Source: JBOFDK01 sp051650305
GTDB taxonomy: Bacteria; Bacillota; Clostridia; Lachnospirales; Cellulosilyticaceae
Direction: 5' to 3'
Assembly: GCA_051650305.1 (NCBI GenBank)
Contig: JBOFIT010000103.1
Location: forward strand, 1-24,173
DNA length: 24,173 bases
Shown here in pieces: positions 6,383 to 14,487 of this stretch. Both the position numbers and the translations under genes were made by a program. The notes below the pieces were generated by a model. That model saw only the letters and a list, made by a program, of their open reading frames with translations. It did no database searches and was not told the origin of the DNA. The first letter of the stretch is position 1; each line of letters starts with the position of its first letter.

Positions 6383-7009
6383 ATGGCTAACCGTATGCAC
6401 ATTACAATTAATAGAGAATTCGGCAGTGGTGGAAGATTAATAGGTGAAGCACTGGCGGAGGCACTTGGCATCAAACTTGTTGATAAACTTATTTTAGAAG
6501 AAGCAGCAAAGGCGATGAAGCTTTCCCCGAATTACCTAAAGCAGTTTGAAGAAAAAGCACCTAGCTTTTGGGATACCTTTAGTTATCAAGGTACAAGTTT
6601 TCATGGGATGAGCATCCCGATGTATTATAACAGTATTACGAATAATGACTTGTACATTATGCAGGCAGCCCTAATCAAAGAACTTGCACAGCAAGAGTCT
6701 TGTGTCTTTATCGGACGTTGTGCCAATGAAATTCTAAAAGATGAACCACATGTCGTGAGTGTCTTTTTATATAGTAGTATGGAGCATCGTATCAAAAATC
6801 TCACAGAGAAGTATGGCTTTGTGGCAGAAAAGAACATCGAGAAAGAAATTAAAAAAGTAGATAGACAACGTGCAGAGTATTATAGGATTTATGCTGATGC
6901 TGAGTGGCATGATATGAGACAGTATGATTTATGCATTGATACAAGTAAACTAAGCGTTGAAGAAGTGGTACGTATGATTGTGAACTACACAAAAGTGCGT
7001 AATAGTTAA
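6383..7009 (+). CDS. Cytidylate-kinase-like family protein
   Basis: A 208-residue P-loop protein of the Cytidylate_kin2 (PF13189) type. The N-terminus ITINREFGSGGRLIGEALAE carries the glycine-rich loop (R11-E-F-G-S-G-G-R) in the variant form common to this family. CVFIGRCANEIL (about 106-118) and VSVFLYSS followed by RIKNLTEKYG and the KVDRQRAEYYRIY segment (about 155-167) match the LID/arginine region of nucleoside monophosphate kinases. The usual Cmk is longer and has GPAGSGKST, so a true CMP kinase assignment is doubtful and the substrate is unknown. GGTGGGG precedes the ATG. A terminator follows at 7061-7090. Confidence 0.8.
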   Translation: MANRMHITINREFGSGGRLIGEALAEALGIKLVDKLILEEAAKAMKLSPNYLKQFEEKAPSFWDTFSYQGTSFHGMSIPMYYNSITNNDLYIMQAALIKELAQQESCVFIGRCANEILKDEPHVVSVFLYSSMEHRIKNLTEKYGFVAEKNIEKEIKKVDRQRAEYYRIYADAEWHDMRQYDLCIDTSKLSVEEVVRMIVNYTKVRNS

Positions 7010-7018
7010 ATGGAGTTT

Positions 7019-7047
7019 TTGTAGAATACAAGAATTTAGGGTATAAT
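7019..7047 (+). promoter_or_regulatory. Promoter upstream of cca, placed before a terminator hairpin
   Basis: TTGTAG (7019-7024) and TATAAT (7042-7047) are 17 bp apart. The predicted start (around 7054) is only a few bases ahead of the hairpin at 7061-7084, so the nascent cca transcript would begin with that hairpin. Confidence 0.6.
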
Positions 7048-7058
7048 AGAAAGAAGTG

Positions 7059-7090
7059 TAAAAAGAGTGGCCATAGCGCCACTCTTTTTT
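7059..7090 (+). terminator. Terminator between cytidylate-kinase-like gene and cca
   Basis: AAAGAGTGGC (7062-7071) pairs with GCCACTCTTT (7078-7087) around a 6-nt loop, followed by Ts to 7090. It ends the upstream gene. Because a promoter precedes it, it could also act as an attenuator or a 5'-protecting hairpin for cca. Confidence 0.8.
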
Positions 7091-7114
7091 AGAAGAAGTT
7101 AGTGGAGGCAGGAT

Positions 7115-8461
7115 ATGCTTAAAGAGTACAATAAAAAAATCCCTAGAGATGCACAGTTTATTATAGAAGCGTTAGAAAAAGAAGGGTATGAGGCGTATGT
7201 CGTTGGTGGGTGTGTAAGAGATATGCTTATGGGACGTGAGCCAAATGACTGGGATATCACCACGTCTGCTACACCAGAGCAAGTAAAGAGTGTCTTTAAA
7301 CGTACGTATGACACAGGGATTGCCCATGGTACGGTAACGGTCATCGTAGATAAGGAACATTATGAAGTGACAACTTATCGTATAGAAGGGGAATACAAAG
7401 ATTGTAGAAGACCGGATAGTGTAAGCTTTGTAGAAGACATTACACTAGACTTATCACGTAGAGACTTTACAATGAATGCCATAGCCTACCACCCAGTAAG
7501 GGGATTCGTAGATCCTTATAATGGGCAGAAACACATAGAGGCACACTGTATCAAATCTGTACGGGATGCAAAAGAAAGATTCACAGAAGATGCACTCCGC
7601 ATCTTACGTGCAGTACGCTTCGCAGCACAGTTAGGCTTTGACATTGATGCCAATACTATAGCTGGTATCAAGGCATGTAGACCACTTCTAGCCAATATCA
7701 GTAAAGAGCGTATACGCGATGAATTCGTAAAGATTTGTATGTCTGACCGCGTGAGTTATATCGATACACTGTATGAATTACAATTGCTGGAGTATATCAT
7801 TCCAGAGTTTATACCAGCTTATACCACACCGCAGAATCATCCTTATCACATCTATAATGTGGCACAGCACAGCTTAGTGGCGATGGCACATACACCAAAA
7901 GACTTGGTATTACGCTTGACCATGTTATTGCATGATATCGCTAAGCCTTTGACGCGTACTACGGATGCGAAGGGCATTGACCATTTTTATAATCATCCTA
8001 AACGCGGGGTGGATATCGCGAAGAAGATACTGAAAGACTTACGTTTCGATAATCAGACGATTAATGATGTAAGTACATTAGTAGCGTACCATGATTTCCA
8101 TATTCAAGGGCGCATCACACCTATACGTATTAAGGAATTACTTAAAGTGATGGGACCTACGTTGTTTGATAAGCTCCTTCAAGTATGTGAAGCAGATGCT
8201 TATGCACAAAATCCAGATAAGTGGGAAGAGAAGTTAAAGACCATTCAAGCTATTGGAGAAATGAAAGCACGAATCATAGAAAACAATGAGTGTTACAACT
8301 TAAAGATGCTTGCCATAGATGGCAAAGACCTTATGGCGATAGGTATTCCTAAGGGAAAAGGAATAGGGGAATGGTTAGAACGTACGTTAACCTATGTGAT
8401 GAAGCATCCTGATAGAAATACAAAAGAAGAGCTGCTAGCCTATATTGAAGCAAAAAAATAA
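7115..8461 (+). CDS. cca: CCA tRNA nucleotidyltransferase with HD domain
   Basis: A 448-residue class II tRNA nucleotidyltransferase that adds or repairs the 3' CCA of tRNA. The head has VVGGCVRD (29-36) and the catalytic pair D45-W-D47. RRDFTMNA (115-122) and ERFTEDALRILRAVRFA (154-170), with the E158-D-x-x-R162 nucleotide-recognition motif, complete the head and neck. An HD phosphohydrolase domain follows, with H242, H245, H252 and LLHDIAKP (H273-D274). This gives the longer form with an internal HD module found in many bacteria. GTGGAGG precedes the ATG. The gene is transcribed alone between two terminators. Whether it adds all of CCA or only part cannot be told by eye. Confidence 0.95.
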   Translation: MLKEYNKKIPRDAQFIIEALEKEGYEAYVVGGCVRDMLMGREPNDWDITTSATPEQVKSVFKRTYDTGIAHGTVTVIVDKEHYEVTTYRIEGEYKDCRRPDSVSFVEDITLDLSRRDFTMNAIAYHPVRGFVDPYNGQKHIEAHCIKSVRDAKERFTEDALRILRAVRFAAQLGFDIDANTIAGIKACRPLLANISKERIRDEFVKICMSDRVSYIDTLYELQLLEYIIPEFIPAYTTPQNHPYHIYNVAQHSLVAMAHTPKDLVLRLTMLLHDIAKPLTRTTDAKGIDHFYNHPKRGVDIAKKILKDLRFDNQTINDVSTLVAYHDFHIQGRITPIRIKELLKVMGPTLFDKLLQVCEADAYAQNPDKWEEKLKTIQAIGEMKARIIENNECYNLKMLAIDGKDLMAIGIPKGKGIGEWLERTLTYVMKHPDRNTKEELLAYIEAKK

Positions 8462-8490
8462 GGTCCTTGTATAAGGGCCTTATTTTTTTA
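8458..8490. terminator. Bidirectional terminator shared by cca and DUF4340 gene
   Basis: ATAAGGTCC (8458-8466) pairs with GGGCCTTAT (8475-8483) with one G-T wobble. There is an A-run before and a T-run after. The stop codons of both convergent genes (8459-8461 plus, 8480-8482 minus) lie in its arms. Confidence 0.85.
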
Positions 8491-9388
8491 CATGGATATT
8501 TGGAATGGTTAGAAGGGTCTTGTGAGGGGAAGCTAGGACATAAAGTATATTTGGCGAAGTGCTTGCTTTACTAATGGCAAACTCGGTGCGTTGTCCTGTG
8601 TTTTCTTCAATCACAATATGTAGTGCGGTTTCATCAAAACCGTAATTTGTAGCGACAACGTCAGAAACGTTAGAATCAATAAAAGATGTCGCGCGAGTGG
8701 TTGATAAGAATCCAATCATTTGTGTGACTTCTTGGTCAGATAAAGTAGAAGAAGAAAAACGTACTGTATCATGAATACGAGAAGCTACGATCTCATGGTT
8801 TTCAGTGTTGGAACTCATGAGAATTTTTTGAGTCGTTTGTGGATTGAAACGAGCATAGTTCTTATCAAACCAGTGGGTTAAGTCTTTTGAAATCAAAAGG
8901 GCAATTTTTTCAGGCACTGTATAAATGCAATCATTCATGGGGCTATAGGTATAATAAGAACCATCGGTGGTTTGATTGCCTTGAATGAGCTCATATTTTT
9001 GGTTATTTATATCATAAAAGGTAAGCTGCATAGAATAATCATGAATACCATAAGTTGATAAATCTTCAGGAGCGTATGCGATAAAGGTTAAGTTGCCTGG
9101 TGTTGCGAAGGCTGTAATCATATCATAAATAGCTGAGCCATCTGCCGATGTATAAGAAGGTGATGTTATATTCCATAAGCTTTCTGTGCGTTCAAAAACG
9201 AAGTTTTGATGCGGCCATGAAAGTTCTACTTTAAGGATGTCGGCAGGCCTAGGTGGAACAGAAGGCGGTGTTGCCATTTGACGAGGGTGGGCATAGGCCA
9301 CAGATTGTGTGTTTTTTTGATAAGACACCATTGCGATACTACAAAGAAGAAGTACGACAATAGGGATAAGCCAGCTTTTTTTGTACAT
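8480..9388 (-). CDS. Membrane-anchored DUF4340-domain protein
   Basis: A 302-residue protein when started at 9388, where MYKKSWLIPIVVLLLCSIAMV gives a short positive N-terminus and one membrane helix. The minus strand has GGGAG 8 bp before this ATG. A longer reading from 9430 would add 14 residues without a ribosome site. After a Pro-rich spacer (PPSVPPRPAD) the exported part shows DUF4340 features: a beta-rich repeat with LSWPHQNFVFERTESLWNI, DLSTYGIHD and GSYYTYSPMNDCIYTV. Proteins with this domain often sit with ABC-2/gliding-type transporters, but here it is alone, so its function is unknown. It is convergent with cca and divergent from the CotS-like gene. Confidence 0.75.
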   Translation of the reverse strand: MYKKSWLIPIVVLLLCSIAMVSYQKNTQSVAYAHPRQMATPPSVPPRPADILKVELSWPHQNFVFERTESLWNITSPSYTSADGSAIYDMITAFATPGNLTFIAYAPEDLSTYGIHDYSMQLTFYDINNQKYELIQGNQTTDGSYYTYSPMNDCIYTVPEKIALLISKDLTHWFDKNYARFNPQTTQKILMSSNTENHEIVASRIHDTVRFSSSTLSDQEVTQMIGFLSTTRATSFIDSNVSDVVATNYGFDETALHIVIEENTGQRTEFAISKASTSPNILYVLASPHKTLLTIPNIHVKK

Positions 9389-9478
9389 ATTTTTACTCCC
9401 GATACATAAACAATATTTAATCGTACTCATTGTAGCATATAAATATTAACGAATAATATACAAAACCTAAATAAAAAA

Positions 9479-9508
9479 GATATTTTTTGGTAGACAACAA
9501 CATATACA
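9479..9508 (+). promoter_or_regulatory. Possible sigma-E-like promoter of CotS-like gene
   Basis: GATATTT (9479-9485) and CATATACA (9501-9508) are 15 bp apart. The -35 keeps ATATT and the -10 keeps CATA of the mother-cell sigma-E consensus. It is a weak match, suggested partly because the gene is spore-related. Confidence 0.3.
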
Positions 9509-9552
9509 TAGAGTGATGAAACATGGACCAGGTGGCATAAAGGGGGGAAAAG

Positions 9553-10548
9553 ATGAAAATGTTTAATAATGATTTAGCTACGCAATATGATTTGGTAGTC
9601 AAAAAGATGCAGTATAACCGTAGCAACTATTATTTAGATACCAATAAAGGGCAGTATTTACTTAGAAAAGTAATCATGCCTAAAGAGCAGATCGCATTTG
9701 AATACGAAGTGAATAGACAACTTATTCAAAAAGGATTTGATGAAATAGAAAAAATTTATCTTACAAAAAAACAAAGCCCTTATGTGCAACAGCAAGATAA
9801 ATTATATGTGTTACAGACTTACCGAGTGGTGGATGAGATTGACTTTAAGCTAGAGGAAGACTTAAGGGGTATGATTTGTATACTAGCACGCTTCCATAAA
9901 GCTGCTCAGCATATTGCTTCTAACGAAAGAAACATAGAAAATGCGGCGTTGAAAAATATCTATGAATACTTTCAAAAACGCCATATTGAAACTAAAAAAA
10001 TGAAAAACAATATGAGTGGTATCTCTCAGAAATCTAAGTTTGAGATGATGTTTATCGAGCATTATAAAGTGTATGAGGAACTGGAGCAGATGGCTTTAGG
10101 TCTTGTAACGAAAGAGACAGCAGAAAAACTTATCGATAAGGCAAAGAAAAACCTAACGGTTATTCATAATGAATACACTTACCATGCAGTAGGTAAGCTT
10201 GTACAAGGGGATTATATGATTAATCATCTTGATGCGTGTAGTTACAATATCCAGCTATTGGATTTGGCCAATGTGCTGACGAAAGTGATGCAAAAAAATG
10301 ATTGGGATATGGAACTCCTTTACAATTTAGTGCAGGAGTATACGAAGATTAATACTTTATCAATTGATGAAATTAAAGTGCTTAAAGCCATGCTTATATT
10401 CCCAGAAAAGTTTGCATCTATTTGTCATAAATACATGACATCTAAACGAAGAAATAATTACAGTATGTTTGAATTAAAGTGGGAAAACATGCTTGCGTAT
10501 AAAGAAGAGCAACTAAAAGCAGCTAAACAAATCGAGAAATTTTTGTAA
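9553..10548 (+). CDS. CotS-family spore-coat kinase-like protein, catalytic motifs degenerate
   Basis: A 331-residue protein with the aminoglycoside-phosphotransferase-like fold of CotS/CotI/YutH spore proteins. GQYLLRKV (33-40) holds the ATP-lobe Lys (K39), ILARFHKAAQH (110-120) is the family helix, and LLDLANVL (235-242) the late conserved block. The catalytic loop, usually HGDxxxxN, reads H205-N-E207-Y-T-Y-H-A212, so the base Asp is Glu and the metal Asn is Ala. The DFD-type metal motif reads HLD (225-227). It is therefore probably a pseudokinase structural coat component made in the mother cell. GGGGGG precedes the ATG. It is separate from the PEGA gene, which has its own promoter. Whether any kinase activity remains is untested. 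Confidence 0.75.
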   Translation: MKMFNNDLATQYDLVVKKMQYNRSNYYLDTNKGQYLLRKVIMPKEQIAFEYEVNRQLIQKGFDEIEKIYLTKKQSPYVQQQDKLYVLQTYRVVDEIDFKLEEDLRGMICILARFHKAAQHIASNERNIENAALKNIYEYFQKRHIETKKMKNNMSGISQKSKFEMMFIEHYKVYEELEQMALGLVTKETAEKLIDKAKKNLTVIHNEYTYHAVGKLVQGDYMINHLDACSYNIQLLDLANVLTKVMQKNDWDMELLYNLVQEYTKINTLSIDEIKVLKAMLIFPEKFASICHKYMTSKRRNNYSMFELKWENMLAYKEEQLKAAKQIEKFL

Positions 10549-10557
10549 AGCCTAGAT

Positions 10558-10586
10558 TTGACGTCCTCTTGTAGAAGGAGTAAAAT
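10558..10586 (+). promoter_or_regulatory. Sigma-A-type promoter for PEGA gene
   Basis: TTGACG (10558-10563) and TAAAAT (10581-10586) have a 17-bp spacer, 38 bp before the GTG start. Confidence 0.65.
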
Positions 10587-10624
10587 GAGGGAAAGAAGTC
10601 AAAGATATACAAAGGAGATTTCAA

Positions 10625-11935
10625 GTGAAAGGAAATAAATTATTTGTAAAATCAATGATTATAACAGCGGTACTGGGCCTCATTACCCTTATGATTACAA
10701 TGTTCATAGGGATTAGATGGGTTTTAGATAAAGAACCAGTAGGAGAGACACAAGTAGGTGGGCAGCAGACAGGGCTACCGAATACGCAGACAAGTCAAGA
10801 TGTACTAGGGGTTATTAAAGAACTTAATGGGGATACGATGATTGTTTTTAACATCGAGAAAAAGCAAGGCGTACAAGTGAAGCTTCAAGACATGACACAG
10901 GTGAAGGATGCCTATGATAAGCCAATGCCAAAGGAAAACCTCAGAGAAGGTGACATCGTTATGCTAGGCTATGATCAGAAGAGTGGAAAGCTTGTAAGCA
11001 TTAGTCATTCTATACAGGCATGGACAAAGACGGATATGAAGAACGTCAAGTTGGATCGCCCTAATAAAGTAATCGCCATTGGGGATAATATCTACAAATA
11101 TACAGATAATACAGTAGTCCTTGATAAAGAAGGTAACAATATCAGTATCTACCAAGTAGGAGATCAAGATATACTGGAAATGAAGGGCATTGATAATCAA
11201 GTTCATAGTATGCGTATCTTAGAGGAGCAAGGTTACTTACAGTTAGAAGGTACCCCTATCCCAGAAGGTGTATTAGAGATAGATATCAATAGACAAATAC
11301 CAATAGCAAGCGTGGTAGAGCCTGTCCCAGTAAGCGTAGGGCAGCATAAAGTAACGATTCAACTACCAGGCTATGAAGTCATGACAGAGATGATTGATGT
11401 GGTAGCAGGTGAGACGATTATCTTAAACTTAGAGGACCTTCAAAAGGCATATACAACGTTAAGCGTGAGTGTTCAAAATCCAGGCTTACAGTATACAGTG
11501 CAAATTGATGGCACACTTTATGGGAAAGATGAAGTTATTCAATTACCTATGGGTACCCATACGGTAGAAGTGCAGGCAGAAGGTTACATGCCATGGACGC
11601 AGCAAGTCGTACTTACAGAGCCTATGATGGAACTTCAAGTACAACTCCAACCGTTAGCCGTGACACCTGAAGAAGAGGGAACCTCAGAGGGGACCAATGC
11701 TCAGGCAGAGGATGGTTATAAAGTGAATATCACTACAGAGCCAGGAGATGCTAAAGTTTATATTGATGGTGAATCTAAAGGAAAGACACCTTATAGTACG
11801 ACTTTACCATTAGGTGAATATCGTGTCATCTTAGAAAAAGAAGGTTATGAACCTTATGAAACAAGTATCATATTAGACAATGGTGATGCACAAAATAGTT
11901 ATCTCTATATGCTCATCCCAAAAATAAATGAATAA
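10625..11935 (+). CDS. Membrane-anchored PEGA-domain protein
   Basis: A 436-residue protein starting with GTG, preceded by AAGGAG (10613-10618). Residues about 10-32 form a signal-anchor helix (SMIITAVLGLITLMITMFIG). A Thr/Gln-rich spacer follows, then an OB/barrel-like segment (GVIKELNGDTMIVFNIEKK onward, to about 180). The rest is three PEGA-type repeats at about 205-272, 275-345 and 365-434. The last is clearest, with TTEPGDAKVYIDGESKGKTP, LPLGEYRV and KEGYEPYE. PEGA domains are surface beta-modules thought to bind the wall or other proteins. The location is presumably outside the membrane. There is no catalytic motif. A strong terminator follows, so it is monocistronic. Confidence 0.8.
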   Translation: MKGNKLFVKSMIITAVLGLITLMITMFIGIRWVLDKEPVGETQVGGQQTGLPNTQTSQDVLGVIKELNGDTMIVFNIEKKQGVQVKLQDMTQVKDAYDKPMPKENLREGDIVMLGYDQKSGKLVSISHSIQAWTKTDMKNVKLDRPNKVIAIGDNIYKYTDNTVVLDKEGNNISIYQVGDQDILEMKGIDNQVHSMRILEEQGYLQLEGTPIPEGVLEIDINRQIPIASVVEPVPVSVGQHKVTIQLPGYEVMTEMIDVVAGETIILNLEDLQKAYTTLSVSVQNPGLQYTVQIDGTLYGKDEVIQLPMGTHTVEVQAEGYMPWTQQVVLTEPMMELQVQLQPLAVTPEEEGTSEGTNAQAEDGYKVNITTEPGDAKVYIDGESKGKTPYSTTLPLGEYRVILEKEGYEPYETSIILDNGDAQNSYLYMLIPKINE

Positions 11936-11941
11936 ACAATC

Positions 11942-11976
11942 AGCACGTTTAAGTATCACTTAAATGTGCTTTTTTA
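11942..11976 (+). terminator. Terminator of PEGA gene
   Basis: AGCACGTTTAAG (11942-11953) pairs with CTTAAATGTGCT (11959-11970) with one G-U pair and a 5-nt loop, then six Ts. Confidence 0.9.
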
Positions 11977-12005
11977 TTGAAAATTTAAAATATATGATAT
12001 ATAAT
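11977..12005 (+). promoter_or_regulatory. Sigma-A-type promoter for phosphoglucomutase
   Basis: TTGAAA (11977-11982) and TATAAT (12000-12005) have a 17-bp spacer. The -35 box begins directly after the T-run of the preceding terminator. Confidence 0.75.
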
Positions 12006-12046
12006 TTTAATGTAAAAAAATGGTTAAGTAGTAAAGGAGTGTAAGT

Positions 12047-13750
12047 ATGGGGTATAGAGAAAAGTATAATGAATGGTTAGATGGAACGTTTGCTGATGAA
12101 GCAACGAAAGAAGAATTAAGAGGTATCGCTACACAAGAAAAAGAAATCGAAGATCGTTTCTACACAGAACTTGAATTTGGTACCGCAGGTCTTAGAGGGG
12201 TGATCGGTGCGGGGACAAACCGTATGAATAAATACATCGTAAGTAAGGCGACACAAGGACTTGCAAACTTTATAATAGGACAAGATATAGCAGCACCAAA
12301 GGTAGCTATCGCCTATGATTCCAGAAATATGTCAGATGTATTTGCCAAAGAAGCAGCACTTGTATTAGCAGCGAATGGTATACATACTTACTTATTTGAA
12401 ACTTTAAGACCAGTACCAGCTTTATCATTCACAGTGAGAGAACTTCAGTGTGATGCGGGAATCGTTATCACTGCAAGTCATAATCCACCTGAGTATAATG
12501 GCTATAAAGTATATGGTAATGATGGGGCACAAGTCATTGCACCTTTTGATGAAATGATCATCACAGAGGTAAATAAAATCACTGACTTCACTACTATTAA
12601 GACAATGTCAGAAGAAGAAGCACAAAGCAAAGGGTTACTGACTATCATTGGTAAAGAGATTGATGATAAGTACACTGAAGCAGTTAAAGCACAGGTGTTA
12701 AACCCAGAGCTTATTAAAGAAATGGCAGATGACTTTAAGATTGTTTATACACCTATTCATGGTACAGGGAATGTACCTGTACGTCGTGTATTAAGTGAAG
12801 TAGGCTTTAAGCATGTGTATGTAGTTAAAGAACAAGAAGCACCAGATGGGAATTTCTCTACTGTAAAGAGTCCAAACCCAGAAGATGTGAATGCCTTTAA
12901 GTTAGCCATCGATTTAGCAAAGGAAGTAGAAGCAGATATCATCCTTGGGACAGACCCAGATGCTGACCGCGTAGGGGTACTGGTAAGAAATGAACAAGGA
13001 GATTACCTCGTACTTACAGGCAATATGTTAGGAGCAATGCTTACAGAGTATGTCCTTTCACAAAAACAAAAGCAAGGCTTACTTGCACCAAATAGTGTGG
13101 TCATTAAGACCATCGTTACCACAGAGATGATTAGACCAATGGCCGAAGCGTACGGGGCAGAGGTCATGGAAGTACTTACAGGCTTCAAATATATCGGAGA
13201 GCAAATTCGTTTGTTTGAAGAAAGTGGTGAGAAGCAGTATGCTTTTGGTTTTGAAGAAAGCTATGGATGCCTCGCAGGGACTTATGCACGTGATAAAGAT
13301 GCAGTCGTAGCATGTATGCTTGCTTGTGAAATGGCAGCTTACTATAAAGCACAAGGGAAGACGCTTTACGAAGGACTTGTATCACTTTATGAAAAATACG
13401 GCTATTATAAGGAAGAAGTACAGTCTATCACGCTAAAAGGCATCGAAGGATTAGAGAAAATCAAGAATGTGATGGAGAACCTTCGTATGGAACAACCACA
13501 GGCGTTTGGCACCTACGAAGTGGTAGCAAGCAAGGACTACAAAAAACCAGAAGAGACAGGCTTACCAAAGTCAAATGTACTTTATTATAATCTAACAGAT
13601 GCTGCATGGGTATGTGTCAGACCATCTGGCACGGAGCCTAAGATTAAGTTCTATATCGGTGTCAAAGGAGAAAGCATCCAAGATGCAGATGAAAAAGTGG
13701 CAATGATTAAGGCAGCAGTGAGTGAAATGATCGCTCCTTGGATTGCTTAA
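12047..13750 (+). CDS. pgcA: Phosphoglucomutase/phosphomannomutase (PgcA type)
   Basis: A 567-residue alpha-D-phosphohexomutase that interconverts sugar 1- and 6-phosphates (glucose and/or mannose), feeding UDP-glucose and cell-surface polysaccharide synthesis. All four signature loops are present in order: the phosphoserine loop TASHNPPEYNG (S144), the Mg loop GTDPDADRVG (D303, D305, D307), the sugar-specificity loop GFEESYG (401-407) and the phosphate loop RPSGTEPKIKFY (from R525). The length matches the long Firmicutes PgcA class. AAAGGAG precedes the ATG. Promoter and terminator make it a single-gene unit. Glucose versus mannose preference is not certain, although GFEESYG fits glucose-type enzymes. 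Confidence 0.92.
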   Translation: MGYREKYNEWLDGTFADEATKEELRGIATQEKEIEDRFYTELEFGTAGLRGVIGAGTNRMNKYIVSKATQGLANFIIGQDIAAPKVAIAYDSRNMSDVFAKEAALVLAANGIHTYLFETLRPVPALSFTVRELQCDAGIVITASHNPPEYNGYKVYGNDGAQVIAPFDEMIITEVNKITDFTTIKTMSEEEAQSKGLLTIIGKEIDDKYTEAVKAQVLNPELIKEMADDFKIVYTPIHGTGNVPVRRVLSEVGFKHVYVVKEQEAPDGNFSTVKSPNPEDVNAFKLAIDLAKEVEADIILGTDPDADRVGVLVRNEQGDYLVLTGNMLGAMLTEYVLSQKQKQGLLAPNSVVIKTIVTTEMIRPMAEAYGAEVMEVLTGFKYIGEQIRLFEESGEKQYAFGFEESYGCLAGTYARDKDAVVACMLACEMAAYYKAQGKTLYEGLVSLYEKYGYYKEEVQSITLKGIEGLEKIKNVMENLRMEQPQAFGTYEVVASKDYKKPEETGLPKSNVLYYNLTDAAWVCVRPSGTEPKIKFYIGVKGESIQDADEKVAMIKAAVSEMIAPWIA

Positions 13751-13820
13751 AGTCATTGTAGAAGCCCTTCAAAAGGGATTTAAGAGAGTTAAAAAATCAA
13801 AAAAATGAAAAAAGTTTTTG

Positions 13821-13863
13821 AGACGTATCAAGGGTTTAGACCTTCAGATACGTCTTATTTTTT
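13821..13863 (+). terminator. Terminator of phosphoglucomutase gene
   Basis: AGACGTATC (13821-13829) pairs with GATACGTCT (13847-13855), with an inner AGG/CCT pairing, then TATTTTTT. Confidence 0.85.
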
Positions 13864-13965
13864 GCTTTAATATTTCCAAGTATTTACAGTTGTGTTAGCA
13901 TGAGTGCATAGCAAATCACACAACAACAACGTCATGCAAATGACAGAGTGAAAGGGGATATAGAG

Positions 13966-14421
13966 ATGAAAAAGATACATATTGTAGAGGGGATTATGAG
14001 TATAGTAGGGAAGATAGGAAGATTCCTAAGTAAGTTTACAACTAATAAAAAGAACCAGGTGCAAGTTTTAGAAGAAGAGCTACAGGCGGTACAACCTGAT
14101 AAGATAGAGAGACAAGATGTAGAGACGGTAAGTGTACAGGAAGCAAGTGTACAGGAAGTAACTATGCAGGTGGTGACAGAGCATCAAAGTAGAGGACAGC
14201 AGGCAGTGGGCAACGAGGCATGGCATAAGGAAGTGTATGGTGAGGACGTGCATCATAAGAAAGACAATAAGGGAGTGATCATCCCATTACATAGATACAG
14301 AGATTTCGTGAAAGTACAACATCGTAAAAAAACATGGCTTTATCAGAGAAAAAGATTGCTACATCAGAGAGAGCCAACATGGCCCAGTGTGCGGATAGAT
14401 ATAAAGGGTACAGGTACATAA
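13966..14421 (+). CDS. Uncharacterised basic protein preceding yabG
   Basis: A 151-residue protein of no family I recognise. I place the start at 13966 because AAAGGGG (13951-13957) lies 8 bp before that ATG. An in-frame GTG at 13948 would overlap the ribosome site. The N-terminus MKKIHIVEGIMSIVGKIGRF is short, basic and amphipathic, without a convincing membrane helix. A Gln/Glu/Val-rich middle includes a tandem SVQEA-SVQEV repeat. The C-terminal third (IPLHRYRDFVKV, KKTWLYQRKRLLHQREP, TWPSVRIDI) is strongly basic and aromatic. It lies 66 bp upstream of yabG on the same strand with no terminator between them, so it may be co-transcribed and spore-associated. That is inference. Confidence 0.6.
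   Translation: MKKIHIVEGIMSIVGKIGRFLSKFTTNKKNQVQVLEEELQAVQPDKIERQDVETVSVQEASVQEVTMQVVTEHQSRGQQAVGNEAWHKEVYGEDVHHKKDNKGVIIPLHRYRDFVKVQHRKKTWLYQRKRLLHQREPTWPSVRIDIKGTGT
14131..14160 (+). repeat. 15-bp tandem repeat inside the pre-yabG gene
   Basis: AGTGTACAGGAAGCA (14131-14145) is followed by AGTGTACAGGAAGTA (14146-14160), with one mismatch and in frame, encoding SVQEA and SVQEV. A related third unit (ACTATGCAGGTGGTG) follows, suggesting slippage growth of a spacer. Confidence 0.75.
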
Positions 14422-14487
14422 AAGAAGAGGAATAGGACTTCCATATCATCTAATAAAATAGAGAGAGAGTGATGAGTGGAGGGCCTT

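Noticed and set aside
13865..13930. Sigma-E/K promoter upstream of the pre-yabG gene
   Set aside because: CATAGCAAA and an ATATTT stretch are present, but spacing and remaining bases fit neither sporulation sigma consensus.
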